Positions 1 through 7,558 of a stretch of 32,408 nt of DNA are shown here, one piece after another. This stretch comes from JANYGM01 sp043764015 (lineage in GTDB: Bacteria; Bacteroidota; Bacteroidia; Cytophagales; Thermonemataceae). Both the position numbers and the translations under genes were made by a program. The DNA lies in assembly GCA_043764015.1 (NCBI GenBank), contig JAYUKY010000100.1, positions 1 to 32,408 on the forward strand, written 5' to 3'. The stretch's first letter is position 1. Every line of letters starts with the position of its first letter. The notes under the pieces are model-generated. The model had not been told where the DNA came from. It saw nothing but the letters and a program-made list of their open reading frames with translations, and searched no databases.

Positions 1-108
1 TATATCAAAAGCAAAAAATAGTTTTTATGTATAGCGGTGGCGTTCACGCCACCGCTTAGATTTTTTGAAATTAGGAACTTATTTGCAACACATTACTTAG
101 TTGTTTGC
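1..108. mobile_element. Right part of a miniature element, truncated by the window edge
   Basis: Bases 1-108 match 6567-6680 closely. Both contain the perfect palindrome GGTGGCGT-TC-ACGCCACC (34-55 here, 10-base-pair stem) followed by a TTTTTGAAATTAGGA stretch. The end near 85-105 (TTGCAACACATTACTTAG and onward) is the reverse complement of the left end of the complete copy at 6490, so it is the right terminal inverted repeat. The left half lies before the window. It sits downstream of ffh and carries no coding sequence. Confidence 0.6.
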
Positions 109-242
109 TCAAAATAAATTCTTTTTTCTTACCTGTCAGATGTTGATATAATTTTATCATACGAACCGCCAAGTCATAACTTTTAGTCATTGTGATATTA
201 TTTTTCTTTTTCAAAGCTAAATCAGTTAAAAATTTACAAAAA

Positions 243-271
243 ATATATCACACATCACATATCACACATCA
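243..271. repeat. Heptad tandem repeat (ATCACAC/ATCACAT), downstream of ffh
   Basis: Four consecutive 7-base units (ATCACAC, ATCACAT, ATCACAC, ATCAACC) lie directly after the ffh stop codon. The same word, in both orientations, makes the large hairpin before trpS at 13152-13258. Only one arm is seen here. Confidence 0.6.
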
Positions 272-273
272 AC

Positions 274-1605
274 CTATTTTTTCTTAAAAAACTTACCTGC
301 GCCTTGCATCACGTTCATTTTCTTAATCACTTTCTTCATTTCTACAAATTGTTTGATAAGATTATTCACTTGTTGCACGCTTGTACCGCTTCCATCTGCT
401 ATACGCTTGCGCCTATTGCCACTTGTCTGCCCAGCAATAACCAAATCAGGGTTTTTACGTTCTTTCATACTCATAGATTGAATAATTGCCTCTATTGGTT
501 TGAAAGAATCTTCAGGAATTTCAACGTCTTTCATAGCTTTTCCCATTCCGGGAATCATTCCAATAAGGTCTTTAATATTACCCATTTTCTTGATTTGCTG
601 CAACTGCGACAAGAAATCCTCAAAATTAAATTGATTTTGTCTAATTTGTTTATTAAGACGTTCTGATTCTTTTTCATCAAAAGCATTTTGTGCTTTTTCC
701 ACAAGCGTAAGCACATCTCCCATACCCAAAATACGGCTTGCCATACGGTCTGGGTAGAAAACATCAATAGCGTCCATCTTCTCACCTGTTCCCACAAACT
801 TGATAGGCTTATCCACCACAGTACGAATAGAAAGTGCCGCACCACCACGAGTATCACCATCTAATTTGGTGAGTACCACGCCATTAAAATCTAATTTATC
901 ATTGAAAGCCTTTGCAGTATTTACAGCATCTTGCCCTGTCATAGCATCAACCACAAATAAAATTTCATTTGGATTAACGGCTTTTTTGACTTCCGCAATC
1001 TCATTCATCATTTTTTCATCAACAGCCAAACGCCCCGCAGTATCAATAATAATGGTTTGTTTGTTGTTTTCTTTTGCAAATTTAAGGGCATTTTGTGCTA
1101 TTTCAACTGCATTTTTGTTGTCTGGTTCTGAATAAACCATCACGCCAACACTATCACCTAAGACTTTCAGTTGTTCTATGGCAGCAGGACGGTAGATGTC
1201 GCAGGCAACCAAAAGTACATTTTTATTTTGTTTTTTGAGATAATTAGCAAGCTTTCCAGAGAAAGTTGTCTTTCCTGAGCCTTGTAAGCCTGCAATAAGG
1301 ATAATATTGGGGTTTCCTGCAAAAGAAATATCTTTCTTTTCAGTTCCCATTAAAGTTACAAGTTCGTCATAAACAATTTTAATCAAAAGTTGCCCTGGCT
1401 CTACGGCAATGATAACTTTTTGCCCAAGAGCCTGCTCACGTATGCGGTCTGTAAAATCTTTGGCTACTTTATAATTTACGTCAGCATCAATAAGTGCCTT
1501 ACGGATTTCTTTTACTGTATCAGCAACATTGATTTCATTGATTTTGCCCTTTCCTTTGAGGTTACGCAATGCGCTATCTATTTTTTCACTAAGATTTTCA
1601 AACAT
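274..1605 (-). CDS. ffh: Signal recognition particle GTPase Ffh (SRP54)
   Basis: This is the protein component of the signal recognition particle. It binds 4.5S RNA and signal sequences emerging from the ribosome, and docks with FtsY to deliver membrane and exported proteins to the Sec machinery. The 443-residue length is typical. An N-terminal helical domain is followed by the NG GTPase with P-loop GLQGSGKT at 106-113, DTAGR at 188-192, TKLD at 246-249 and GTGE at 272-275. The methionine-rich M domain starts near 300 and holds the RNA-binding element SGNRRKRIADGSG at 395-407. The ATG start is preceded by an AT-rich leader and a good Bacteroidota promoter at 1656-1685. Nothing in the frame is broken. 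It is transcribed alone. Confidence 0.97.
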   Translation of the reverse strand: MFENLSEKIDSALRNLKGKGKINEINVADTVKEIRKALIDADVNYKVAKDFTDRIREQALGQKVIIAVEPGQLLIKIVYDELVTLMGTEKKDISFAGNPNIILIAGLQGSGKTTFSGKLANYLKKQNKNVLLVACDIYRPAAIEQLKVLGDSVGVMVYSEPDNKNAVEIAQNALKFAKENNKQTIIIDTAGRLAVDEKMMNEIAEVKKAVNPNEILFVVDAMTGQDAVNTAKAFNDKLDFNGVVLTKLDGDTRGGAALSIRTVVDKPIKFVGTGEKMDAIDVFYPDRMASRILGMGDVLTLVEKAQNAFDEKESERLNKQIRQNQFNFEDFLSQLQQIKKMGNIKDLIGMIPGMGKAMKDVEIPEDSFKPIEAIIQSMSMKERKNPDLVIAGQTSGNRRKRIADGSGTSVQQVNNLIKQFVEMKKVIKKMNVMQGAGKFFKKK

Positions 1606-1655
1606 AAATTTACCTAACTATTTTTTCTGATTTAATTCTAATATAATTTTAGACG

Positions 1656-1685
1656 TAAATGTAGGAATTTTCTATCAAAAAACAA
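1656..1685 (-). promoter_or_regulatory. Predicted promoter of ffh
   Basis: On the minus strand TTG (1683-1685) is separated by 19 bases from TACATTTA (1656-1663), close to the Bacteroidota -33 and -7 elements. A start near 1650 would give a leader of about 45 bases. Confidence 0.5.
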
Positions 1686-2158
1686 TAAAAACGCATTAAA
1701 TTCTTGCTAAAAATATGCTAAATTTTGATTCTATCAAATATTTAATGTAGCTTTCTATAGTATATTTTGTATGTCAGTGAATTTGTATTAAACTGTTTAT
1801 TTTGAATACATTTTCAACTTTTATTTGGGAAATACTTGTTTTTGTCATAAAATAAGTGTTACTTCGTTTATAGTTCTTTGAAGAACAAGAAGATTAGTTA
1901 CTAAAATCTTTGTCTTTTATTGGGTGATATTGAAACGGATAGTTTTAAAAATACGTCATATAACCATTATTTTATCAAAACATAAATAAACATTACACTT
2001 TTCTTGATATTTCATTTAGTGAATTGTATGGTTTTGAAAAAAGTAGTGATATGATAAAAATAAAAGGTTTTCCAAAAGAATGGCTGATTTAATCTTTGCA
2101 TTTTAATGCTAAAATTTGTATCTTTGTAAAAATAATTAAAAACGTGGTAAGTTTTACA
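1686..2158. other. AT-rich spacer with no recognisable gene
   Basis: This stretch lies between the ffh promoter and the miniature element. It is very AT-rich and has no open frame with protein-like composition. I see no RNA gene, terminator or repeat in it. Confidence 0.5.
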
Positions 2159-2166
2159 AATTTTAT

Positions 2167-2408
2167 GTTGCTGTAAAAATTCCGTTGCAAATTTATACTA
2201 ATTATTTTGGATAATATAACAATTTGATTATCAACAATATAAAAAATAAAATAAATTTTATATGTATTTTCTAGAGTGTGACCCTCGTGGTCGCCTGCTT
2301 CAATTATGTTTAAAGCCTGTTTTTTATTTGTCGTGTTGCTTTCGCTTGTTTGGGCGACCACAAAGGTCGCACCCTACACTTCTTTTACAATAGAACTTTT
2401 ACAGTAAT
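2167..2408. mobile_element. Miniature inverted-repeat element, copy 1, with 8-base target duplication
   Basis: A 242-base non-coding element. The left end begins GTTGCTGTAAAAATTCCGTT and the right end, reverse-complemented, reads ATTACTGTAAAAGTTCTATT, so it has imperfect terminal inverted repeats of about 25 bases. It is flanked by an exact 8-base direct repeat AATTTTAT at 2159-2166 and 2409-2416. The same termini occur at 20429-20592 and at 32319. Inside is a second inverted repeat (2271-2378) that also occurs alone at 14490-14615. No transposase is encoded, so it would have to be mobilised in trans. Confidence 0.75.
2271..2378. repeat. Inner palindromic module GGTCGC...GCGACC, copy 1
   Basis: The left arm (2271-2295, GACCCTCGTGGTCGCC core) and the right arm (2352-2378, GGGCGACCACAAAGGTCGC) are inverted copies. 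The middle contains TTGTCGTGTTGCTTTCGC. Arms and middle all align with the reverse complement of 14490-14615, showing one dispersed repeat family. Confidence 0.7.
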
Positions 2409-2463
2409 AATTTTATCACGTTTTTACTTTTTAAAATACCAAAATTATGTCTAAATTCTAAAT

Positions 2464-2521
2464 AACATACGAAATACGAAAAGTTCGTACTTTTGACTTT
2501 GCACTTCTGACTTTGTACTTA
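2464..2521. repeat. Heptad repeat tract upstream of the lipoprotein gene
   Basis: The right part reads as 7-base units TACTTTT, GACTTTG, CACTTCT, GACTTTG, TACTTAG. The left part (ATACGAA, ATACGAA, AAGTTCG) is a related inverted word (CGAAC against GTTCG). It belongs to the intergenic heptad class. Confidence 0.5.
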
Positions 2522-2535
2522 GAAAACTGGCACAT

Positions 2536-2571
2536 AAATTGTTAGATAAATTGTTAGATAAATTATTAAAC
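2536..2571. repeat. Three 12-base tandem units
   Basis: AAATTGTTAGAT is present twice exactly and once degenerate, about 50 bases before the lipoprotein start codon. No function is evident. Confidence 0.6.
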
Positions 2572-2621
2572 AAATATTAGTGAAATTATTATCAGAAACA
2601 TACTCAAAAAACATAATTTTT

Positions 2622-3566
2622 ATGAAACCTAACTTTTTTACTCAAAATTTACGTACCGCATTTGCAAGCATAATGTTGCTTACAATGGGGATATCTTTTA
2701 GTGGCTGTTGCTCACGAAATTGGTATAAAAATGGGGAACAAGATGACGTTTACGCTGCCATAAGACCCACAGAATGTGATGTTTACGTTTCTGTAAGAAA
2801 TGATGACGACGAATATATGCAATACCAAGAAGCTCCTACAACACCATACGAGCCTACAACCTACACGCCCACAATTTATACACCGCCAACGGTCATATAT
2901 ATACCACCGCCTGTGTATATTCCAAGACCTGTGCCTGTCTTTATTCCAAGACCCAATACGCCTGTTTATAATGAAAGCACTAATAATTGGGGAAACGGAA
3001 ATACTGGTACAAATGGTAATCCAAAAGGTACTTGGACTTCTACCGCCAATCCAAATGGCGGCAGTAATGGCGGCAGTAATGGCACAAATAATGGTATGAA
3101 CAACGGTTTTAATAACAATAATAATACAAATGGTTATTATCAAAATGGCGTTTATTACTATTATCCACGTATTCCTAAAGTACAATTAAATACGCCAAAA
3201 GACAACACACGCAACGGAGGAGCAGTTATTCCTGTTACGCCAAACACCAACATAACGGGCAACGTAGCTGGTGGACAAGGCGGAAATGATGCTAATTCAA
3301 GTGGAAGTACCATTTATAATGCAGAAGTGAAGGAAAAAATACGTGTGCAGGAAGGTAGAAACCGTTCAACACTCTACAATAATACGGGTTCTAACACAAA
3401 TACAAACACTTCTCGTAAGGATAATAATTCTTCTAATTCAGGGAGTAACAACAGTTCTACTAATTCAGGGAAAAGCACCTATAAACATACGCCCTCAACG
3501 TCTGGTGAACAACGTGGCACAAGCACACCAAGAAGTGGAGAGGGACGTACACGTACGCCTAGATAA
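2622..3566 (+). CDS. Asn/Gly/Pro/Thr-rich predicted lipoprotein, unknown function
   Basis: The frame is open from a GTG at 2580, but I place the start at the ATG at 2622 because a hydrophobic export signal begins there and ends in FSGCC (residues 26-30), a plausible lipobox with Cys29 as the lipidated residue. The 314-residue product then has a short folded-looking segment (about 31-70), a proline/tyrosine-rich stretch of repeated PPP, IPRP and YTP motifs (about 73-115), and a long Asn/Gly/Ser/Thr-rich tail ending in RTRTPR. Such composition suggests a disordered surface-exposed or envelope-spanning protein. I recognise no family domain. The gene appears to stand alone upstream of a separately promoted DUF2147 gene. 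Confidence 0.72.
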   Translation: MKPNFFTQNLRTAFASIMLLTMGISFSGCCSRNWYKNGEQDDVYAAIRPTECDVYVSVRNDDDEYMQYQEAPTTPYEPTTYTPTIYTPPTVIYIPPPVYIPRPVPVFIPRPNTPVYNESTNNWGNGNTGTNGNPKGTWTSTANPNGGSNGGSNGTNNGMNNGFNNNNNTNGYYQNGVYYYYPRIPKVQLNTPKDNTRNGGAVIPVTPNTNITGNVAGGQGGNDANSSGSTIYNAEVKEKIRVQEGRNRSTLYNNTGSNTNTNTSRKDNNSSNSGSNNSSTNSGKSTYKHTPSTSGEQRGTSTPRSGEGRTRTPR

Positions 3567-3614
3567 GGTTTTGTAATATTTTTTCTTAAAATAAGTGAGT
3601 TCAATAAGAAAAAT

Positions 3615-3646
3615 TTGGTAAATTCATATTTGATATGTATGTTTGG
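3615..3646 (+). promoter_or_regulatory. Predicted promoter of the DUF2147 gene
   Basis: TTTG (3615-3618) and TATGTTTG (3639-3646) are separated by 20 bases, an almost ideal Bacteroidota promoter. A start near 3653 leaves a leader of about 50 bases before the ATG at 3706. Confidence 0.6.
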
Positions 3647-3705
3647 TCACTATTTTTAATAATTTTTCATAAAATCAACTTTAATTTTTAAAATCAACAA
3701 AAGAA

Positions 3706-4140
3706 ATGAAAAAAATCTTGCAACTTTCAGCAATTTTGATGTTTTGCATCACTTTTGCAGCTTCCGCACAAATAGAAGGCATTTGGGAAACAATGGACGA
3801 CAAAACAAAAGAAAAAAAGTCTCACGTCAAAATCTACAAAACACAAAGCGGAAAATACGCTGGACAAGTAGTCAAAATTTTGAGAGAAGCAAAGAAAAAT
3901 GCCCTCTGCAAAGACTGTGATGGCGACCGCAAAGGGAAGCCCGTACAAGATTTGATTTTTCTTATTGGTTTGCAAGTAGATGGCAAAGAATGGTCTGGTG
4001 GACGTATCCTAGACCCTGAGAATGGCAAAGAATATAAATGCAAAGCGTGGATGGGTGCAGACAACAATACGCTTAACATTCGTGGCTATTTAGGTGTTTC
4101 TATGATGGGGCGCAATCAAGTCTGGAAAAGAGTGCAATAA
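3706..4140 (+). CDS. DUF2147 family exported protein
   Basis: A 144-residue protein with a clear signal peptide (cleavage after about Ala21 in ASAQ) followed by a complete DUF2147 domain. Family marks visible are GIWETMDDKT at 25-34, the Cys68-x-x-Cys71 pair in CKDCDGDRKGKP, GGRILDPENGKEY at 98-110 and the terminal GYLGVSMMGRNQVWKR at 127-142. DUF2147 is a small beta-rich secreted domain common in Bacteroidota and Proteobacteria whose biochemical role is not established. The CxxC pair may bind metal or form a disulfide; that is inference. The gene has its own promoter and ends at a strong hairpin terminator shared with the convergent glycosyltransferase gene. Confidence 0.9.
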   Translation: MKKILQLSAILMFCITFAASAQIEGIWETMDDKTKEKKSHVKIYKTQSGKYAGQVVKILREAKKNALCKDCDGDRKGKPVQDLIFLIGLQVDGKEWSGGRILDPENGKEYKCKAWMGADNNTLNIRGYLGVSMMGRNQVWKRVQ

Positions 4141-4247
4141 GTTGTGAGTTTTAAGTTATGAATTGTGAGTTAAATACAGCACATTCTTATAAAAAAGCCT
4201 ATTCTAAACTATTAGAATAGGCTTTTTGTATTTAACTTATAATTCAT
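4141..4247. repeat. Heptad inverted repeat enclosing a terminator
   Basis: Immediately after the DUF2147 stop codon come units GTTGTGA, GTTTTAA, GTTATGA, ATTGTGA, GTTAAAT (4141-4175). The reverse complement (GTATTTAACTTATAATTCAT) lies at 4228-4247, on the other side of the terminator hairpin. The two arms could extend the terminator stem. Confidence 0.65.
4192..4227. terminator. Bidirectional rho-independent terminator
   Basis: A perfect 16-base-pair stem (AAAAAGCCTATTCTAA and its complement) closes on a 4-base ACTA loop, with A-run and T-run on either side. It lies between convergent genes and can serve both. Confidence 0.9.
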
Positions 4248-4265
4248 ATTTTATGCAAAAACCAG

Positions 4266-5186
4266 TTAAACTCCAAATGTAAACCAATTAATTATTTTTC
4301 TTATTATGCTAAGGTTATAAAAACGAGCAAAAATACTAATCATTTCTTTATTGGGAAGCGGGTTTTGCTCCAAAATATATGAATTAGTAGTTAGTGGTTT
4401 TTTATGACTATATTTTCGTGTTCTGGGTGCGTGTGTACCTGCGCCATCATTTCCAATGTTATGAATTTTTGTTTTGATAGGATACAAGCAAAAAACATCA
4501 TATTTAAAATGCGTATAACCCCAGCGGATAGCCCAAGAATTATTGATTTTTTTTTGCTGTTTTAGTAGCATTACGGTCATATCATCACCGCCCAAATGGA
4601 ATTTTTTTTGAGCTTCTTTATCTTTTATAAATTCTTCAAAATCAAGAACTTGCCAATCATTTTTTTGCCATTTATGTAGCCAAGTTGCCCAACCCCACGA
4701 GCAAGCACGAGGACAAAGATAAGTGCTTTTTTCCAAGAAAGATTTAGGAATATCAATGGGCGGATTATAACCAGAAATAGAATATATTTTTTTATTATCT
4801 TCATAAAGCACCAAAGCGTCATTCATATATTGCAAAAAATCAGGAGAAGAAACCAAATCATCTTCCAAAAAAATAGCTTTACCATATTTTTCTAAAACTT
4901 CTGTTGCGCCTTCTATGATGGATTTAGCCAACCCAAAGTTAGTTTTTCTAAAAATAAGCGTAACACTCAAAAAGTCTGTAGAATTATTGAGTGTTTGCAA
5001 ATAGGCTTTAATGAAAGCCGTTTTTTGTTTCTCTAAATCATTTTTTGGTGCATCAGCATAAATAATAAGAGGCGTTTGTGTGGCTAAGGTATTTTGTCGC
5101 AAAGCACTTATTGTTTGTTGCAAGTGCCACAAACGGTTATAACAAAAAACTACCACAGGAACATATGCAGGGGCATAATTAGACAT
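4266..5186 (-). CDS. GT-A fold glycosyltransferase (GT2-like)
   Basis: A predicted sugar-nucleotide-dependent transferase. The N-terminus VPVVVFCYNR (9-18) is the first strand of a GT-A Rossmann-like domain, and LEDDLVSSPDFLQYM (107-121) carries the acidic DxD-like metal and nucleotide-sugar site. CPRACSWGWATW (158-169) is a further conserved-looking block seen in bacterial relatives. No membrane segment is visible, so it is probably cytoplasmic or membrane-associated, acting in surface polysaccharide or glycoprotein synthesis. I chose the ATG at 5186, three codons into the open frame, because it overlaps the stop codon of the upstream kinase gene (ATGTCTAA), which suggests translational coupling. 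Donor and acceptor cannot be read from sequence. It is 306 residues and intact. Confidence 0.82.
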   Translation of the reverse strand: MSNYAPAYVPVVVFCYNRLWHLQQTISALRQNTLATQTPLIIYADAPKNDLEKQKTAFIKAYLQTLNNSTDFLSVTLIFRKTNFGLAKSIIEGATEVLEKYGKAIFLEDDLVSSPDFLQYMNDALVLYEDNKKIYSISGYNPPIDIPKSFLEKSTYLCPRACSWGWATWLHKWQKNDWQVLDFEEFIKDKEAQKKFHLGGDDMTVMLLKQQKKINNSWAIRWGYTHFKYDVFCLYPIKTKIHNIGNDGAGTHAPRTRKYSHKKPLTTNSYILEQNPLPNKEMISIFARFYNLSIIRKIINWFTFGV

Positions 5187-5607
5187 AAAAAACAAGTTCT
5201 ATTTGCCTGCCTTCTTCCAAAAAATGCACTTCATCAGCCAAATGACGCATCAAAAAAACACCTCGCCCACCTACTTTTTCAATGTTTTCTTGGTTAGTTG
5301 GGTCGGGCAAAGAGTGATAATCAAAGCCATTTCCTTCATCTTTCACAGAAAATTTGACATAATTATCTCCAAAAGACAGTTTTAACTCTACATTTTTCTG
5401 TGAATTAGACTTATTTCCGTGAATAATGGCATTATTGACACATTCTATCACAGAAATAATGATATTGCCATAAATATCTTCACTAATATGATATTGTTCT
5501 TTTACGTTATCAATAAAACTCTCTATAATGCGCAGATTTTCTGGCAAAGAAGGTATTTGAAGCGTGATAACATCTATATTTTTCTGTGTTTCTATAATAT
5601 TTTTCAT
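5179..5607 (-). CDS. RsbW/SpoIIAB-like anti-sigma serine kinase (HATPase_c)
   Basis: A 142-residue single-domain GHKL ATPase of the anti-sigma-factor type. It shows the N box E55-CVNNAIIHGN (55-65), the G1 box DEGNGFD (90-96) and the G2 box GGRGVFLMRHLADEV (113-127). Members bind a sigma factor or phosphorylate an STAS anti-anti-sigma partner. No STAS gene lies beside it here, so the partner must be elsewhere. A TTG at 5622 would extend it by five residues, but the ATG at 5607 gives the normal length. It is first in a two-gene unit with the glycosyltransferase, overlapping it by 8 bases. A possible -7 box TAAATTTG lies at 5633-5640 without an obvious -33 element. Confidence 0.86.
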   Translation of the reverse strand: MKNIIETQKNIDVITLQIPSLPENLRIIESFIDNVKEQYHISEDIYGNIIISVIECVNNAIIHGNKSNSQKNVELKLSFGDNYVKFSVKDEGNGFDYHSLPDPTNQENIEKVGGRGVFLMRHLADEVHFLEEGRQIELVFYV

Positions 5608-5640
5608 AATTGAGCAATGCAATTGGAGGCATCAAATTTA

Positions 5641-5817
5641 TTGCGCTGATTTTTAGTTACTATTTTTAATGTGTGTTTTTTATATATTTCTTACGTGAAA
5701 GCTAGCAATTTTGTTTACATAAAGGAAAAAAACATACAAAAATATTCACAAAACTACAAAATTATAACATAAATTCACTTTTTTTCTATTTATTTTAAAA
5801 CTTATTTTTATTTTTAT
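5641..5817. other. AT-rich divergent spacer
   Basis: This is the region between the kinase gene (-) and the BON-LysM gene (+). It is homopolymer-rich and holds only the predicted promoters at its two edges. I see no other feature. Confidence 0.5.
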
Positions 5818-5847
5818 TTGAAAAATAAAAATAAAATAGTATATTTA
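5818..5847 (+). promoter_or_regulatory. Predicted promoter of the BON-LysM gene
   Basis: TTG (5818-5820) is followed after 19 bases by TATATTTA (5840-5847), near the Bacteroidota consensus. The leader would be about 75 bases. Confidence 0.45.
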
Positions 5848-5926
5848 CGCAGTCTTTAAAATCAAAAGAAACTTAAAGATAAGTTTTAGAGTTCACAATT
5901 ATCTCTCACTTCAAATAAAAAATAAT

Positions 5927-6337
5927 ATGTTTGACAACATCAAAGAAATTCAGGACGGAAAAATCAAAGAAGCCGTTATCAGCGCACTTTCTGGCGCACC
6001 AATTTCTAACCTAGAAGTACTTGTAGCTGATACTGAAGTAACGGTTAGAGGTGATGTGTCTTCTGCAAGTGATAAAGCAGTTGTGCTTGATAGAGTGCAA
6101 GGCGTTGAAGGAATTAGCAAAATTGTTGCTGGTATCAATGTAGCAGAAGAAACAGCAGCACACAGCGGCGAAACTTACACTGTAAAACCAGGTGATTCTA
6201 TGTGGGCTATTGCTCAACAATACCTTGGAAATGGCAACGACTGGATGAAAATCTACGAAGCAAATAAAGAACTTATTGGCGGGCAGCCTGACCTTATCCA
6301 CCCAGGATATGTGCTTAAAATCCCTGCAAAAGCATAA
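5927..6337 (+). CDS. BON and LysM domain protein, Kbp/YgaU-like
   Basis: A 136-residue protein with a BON domain (about 8-72, with VTVRGDVSSASDKAVVL and VEGISKIVAGINV) and a LysM domain (about 84-132, YTVKPGDSMWAIAQQYLG to IHPGYVLKIP). The order, spacing and length match E. coli Kbp (YgaU), a cytoplasmic potassium-binding stress protein. There is no signal peptide, which agrees with a cytoplasmic protein rather than a cell-wall binder. The function is inferred from the family; potassium binding in this organism is untested. It is monocistronic, with its own promoter and a hairpin terminator made from heptad repeats. Confidence 0.9.
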   Translation: MFDNIKEIQDGKIKEAVISALSGAPISNLEVLVADTEVTVRGDVSSASDKAVVLDRVQGVEGISKIVAGINVAEETAAHSGETYTVKPGDSMWAIAQQYLGNGNDWMKIYEANKELIGGQPDLIHPGYVLKIPAKA

Positions 6338-6343
6338 TTTATT

Positions 6344-6427
6344 TTGAATTGTGAATTGTGAATTGTGAATTTTGAATGAATACAAATAGACAATGTCTTG
6401 TGTTCATTCAAAATTCACAATTTTTTT
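6344..6427 (+). terminator. Terminator-like hairpin built from heptad repeats (GAATTGT)
   Basis: GAATTGT units start seven bases after the stop codon. A 20-base-pair perfect stem pairs 6361-6380 with 6403-6422, whose core right arm is TTCATTCAAAATTCACAA. A run of seven T (6421-6427) closes the right arm and follows it, so this heptad palindrome would work as an intrinsic terminator. Confidence 0.7.
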
Positions 6428-6489
6428 GTTACAATTTTGAACTAATAGTAATACTATTTTTGTTAATATAGAATTAACTATAATAAAGT

Positions 6490-6674
6490 AAAACAACTAA
6501 GTAACACATTGAAAATAACCTCCTAGTTTTATTTTTTATTCTAGGTGGCGTGAACGCCACCTCTTTATATCAAAGGCAAAAATAGCTCTTATGTATAGCG
6601 GTGGCGTTCACGCCACCGTAACTTAAAAATTAGACTTTTTGAAATTAGGATTTTATTTGCAAGACGTTACTAAC
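6490..6674. mobile_element. Miniature element carrying GGTGGCG palindromes, with 9-base target duplication
   Basis: A 185-base non-coding element bounded by the direct repeat TAATAAAGT at 6481-6489 and 6675-6683. The left end contains TAAGTAACACATTGAAAATA and the right end, reverse-complemented, TTAGTAACGTCTTGCAAATA. Inside are two perfect hairpins: AGGTGGCGT-GA-ACGCCACCT (6543-6562) and CGGTGGCGT-TC-ACGCCACCG (6599-6618). The right half is repeated at 1-108. The architecture resembles the elements at 2167 and 20429, but the sequence is unrelated. Confidence 0.65.
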
Positions 6675-6689
6675 TAATAAAGTTTTAAA

Positions 6690-6718
6690 TTCGTACCTCT
6701 TATTTCGTACCTCTTCCT
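6690..6718. repeat. Heptad repeat tract abutting the terC start codon
   Basis: Units CGTACCT, CTTATTT, CGTACCT, CTTCCTA run straight into the ATG at 6719. The same CGTACCT word makes the right arm of the hairpin upstream of ftsX. Confidence 0.55.
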
Positions 6719-7480
6719 ATGGATTATCAAATCATTTTTTCCCTTTTGAGCCTTATTGGTTTAGAAATCATTTTGGGCGTAGATAACGTCATTTTTATTT
6801 CTATTTTGGCAAACAAATTGCCACAAACACAACAAAAACGAGCCAGACTTATTGGGCTAATCTTGGCGGGAGTGCTAAGAATTGGTTTACTTCTAGTAAT
6901 TTCTTTGATAATTAAGTTGGAAAAAGACCTTTTTGTTATTTTTGGCAATGGCTTTTCAGGAAAAGACATTATACTTATTGCAGGAGGGCTATTTTTGATT
7001 TATAAAAGTACCGTAGAGATTTACCATAAAATGGAAGGAGAAAGTGGAGATGACTCAAAAGACATAAAAGTAACGACTTTTACGCAGGTAATTATACAAA
7101 TTCTGATAATGGATATGGTTTTTTCTATTGATTCTATCATTACTGCCGTTGGAATGGTGAAAGAAGTTTGGATAATGTACGTGGCAGTCGTGGTTACAGT
7201 AGTAATTATGTTGTTTTCTGCGGAAACTATTAGTGATTTTGTCAATAAACACCCTGCATTTAAGATATTAGCACTTTCTTTCTTACTGATTATTGGATTT
7301 TCATTGCTTGTGGAGGGTTTTGGCAGCGAAATTCCGAAAGGATATATTTATTTTTCAATGGCGTTCTCGCTGGTGGTAGATATTTTGCAAATGAGAATAA
7401 AAAAATCAAAAGAAAGCCCTGTCGTTACACACGAGCATTATAGGCGTGGAGAAGAAAATTATTCAAAAGATATTTTTTAA
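6719..7480 (+). CDS. TerC family integral membrane protein
   Basis: A 253-residue polytopic inner-membrane protein with about seven hydrophobic helices. The two family signatures with buried acidic residues are present: LEIILGVDNVIF (15-26) and MDMVFSIDSIITAVGM (131-146). HPAFKILALSFLLIIGFSLL (178-197) and IPKGYIYFSMAFSLVVD (205-221) complete the domain. TerC and YceF/Alx-type relatives are implicated in tellurite resistance and in manganese or calcium export that metallates exported proteins. The exact ion cannot be assigned here. A short hydrophilic C-tail is present. The leader consists of heptad repeats, and the gene ends at a heptad hairpin facing the TonB receptor gene. Confidence 0.9.
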   Translation: MDYQIIFSLLSLIGLEIILGVDNVIFISILANKLPQTQQKRARLIGLILAGVLRIGLLLVISLIIKLEKDLFVIFGNGFSGKDIILIAGGLFLIYKSTVEIYHKMEGESGDDSKDIKVTTFTQVIIQILIMDMVFSIDSIITAVGMVKEVWIMYVAVVVTVVIMLFSAETISDFVNKHPAFKILALSFLLIIGFSLLVEGFGSEIPKGYIYFSMAFSLVVDILQMRIKKSKESPVVTHEHYRRGEENYSKDIF

Positions 7481-7486
7481 ATAGTT

Positions 7487-7550
7487 ATGAATTATAAGTT
7501 ATGAGTTAAATACATTGTACTTTATATTTAACTCATAACTTACAATTCAT
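7487..7550. terminator. Heptad inverted repeat between convergent genes
   Basis: Left units (within GTTATGA, ATTATAA, GTTATGA, GTTAAAT) pair with TATTTAACTCATAACT and further bases at 7525-7550. This gives a stem of about 26 base pairs with one or two mismatches, 16 of them perfect (7497-7512 with 7525-7540). It is placed to end both terC and the TonB receptor gene. Confidence 0.6.
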
Positions 7551-7558
7551 GCTCACAA

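Noticed and set aside
2089..2361. 90-residue minus-strand frame
   Set aside because: It is formed entirely by the miniature element at 2167-2408 and its flank, and has no protein-like composition.
2712..3185. 157-residue Ile/Arg-rich frame on the minus strand
   Set aside because: It is the mirror of the low-complexity lipoprotein gene, which has a signal peptide and lipobox on the plus strand.
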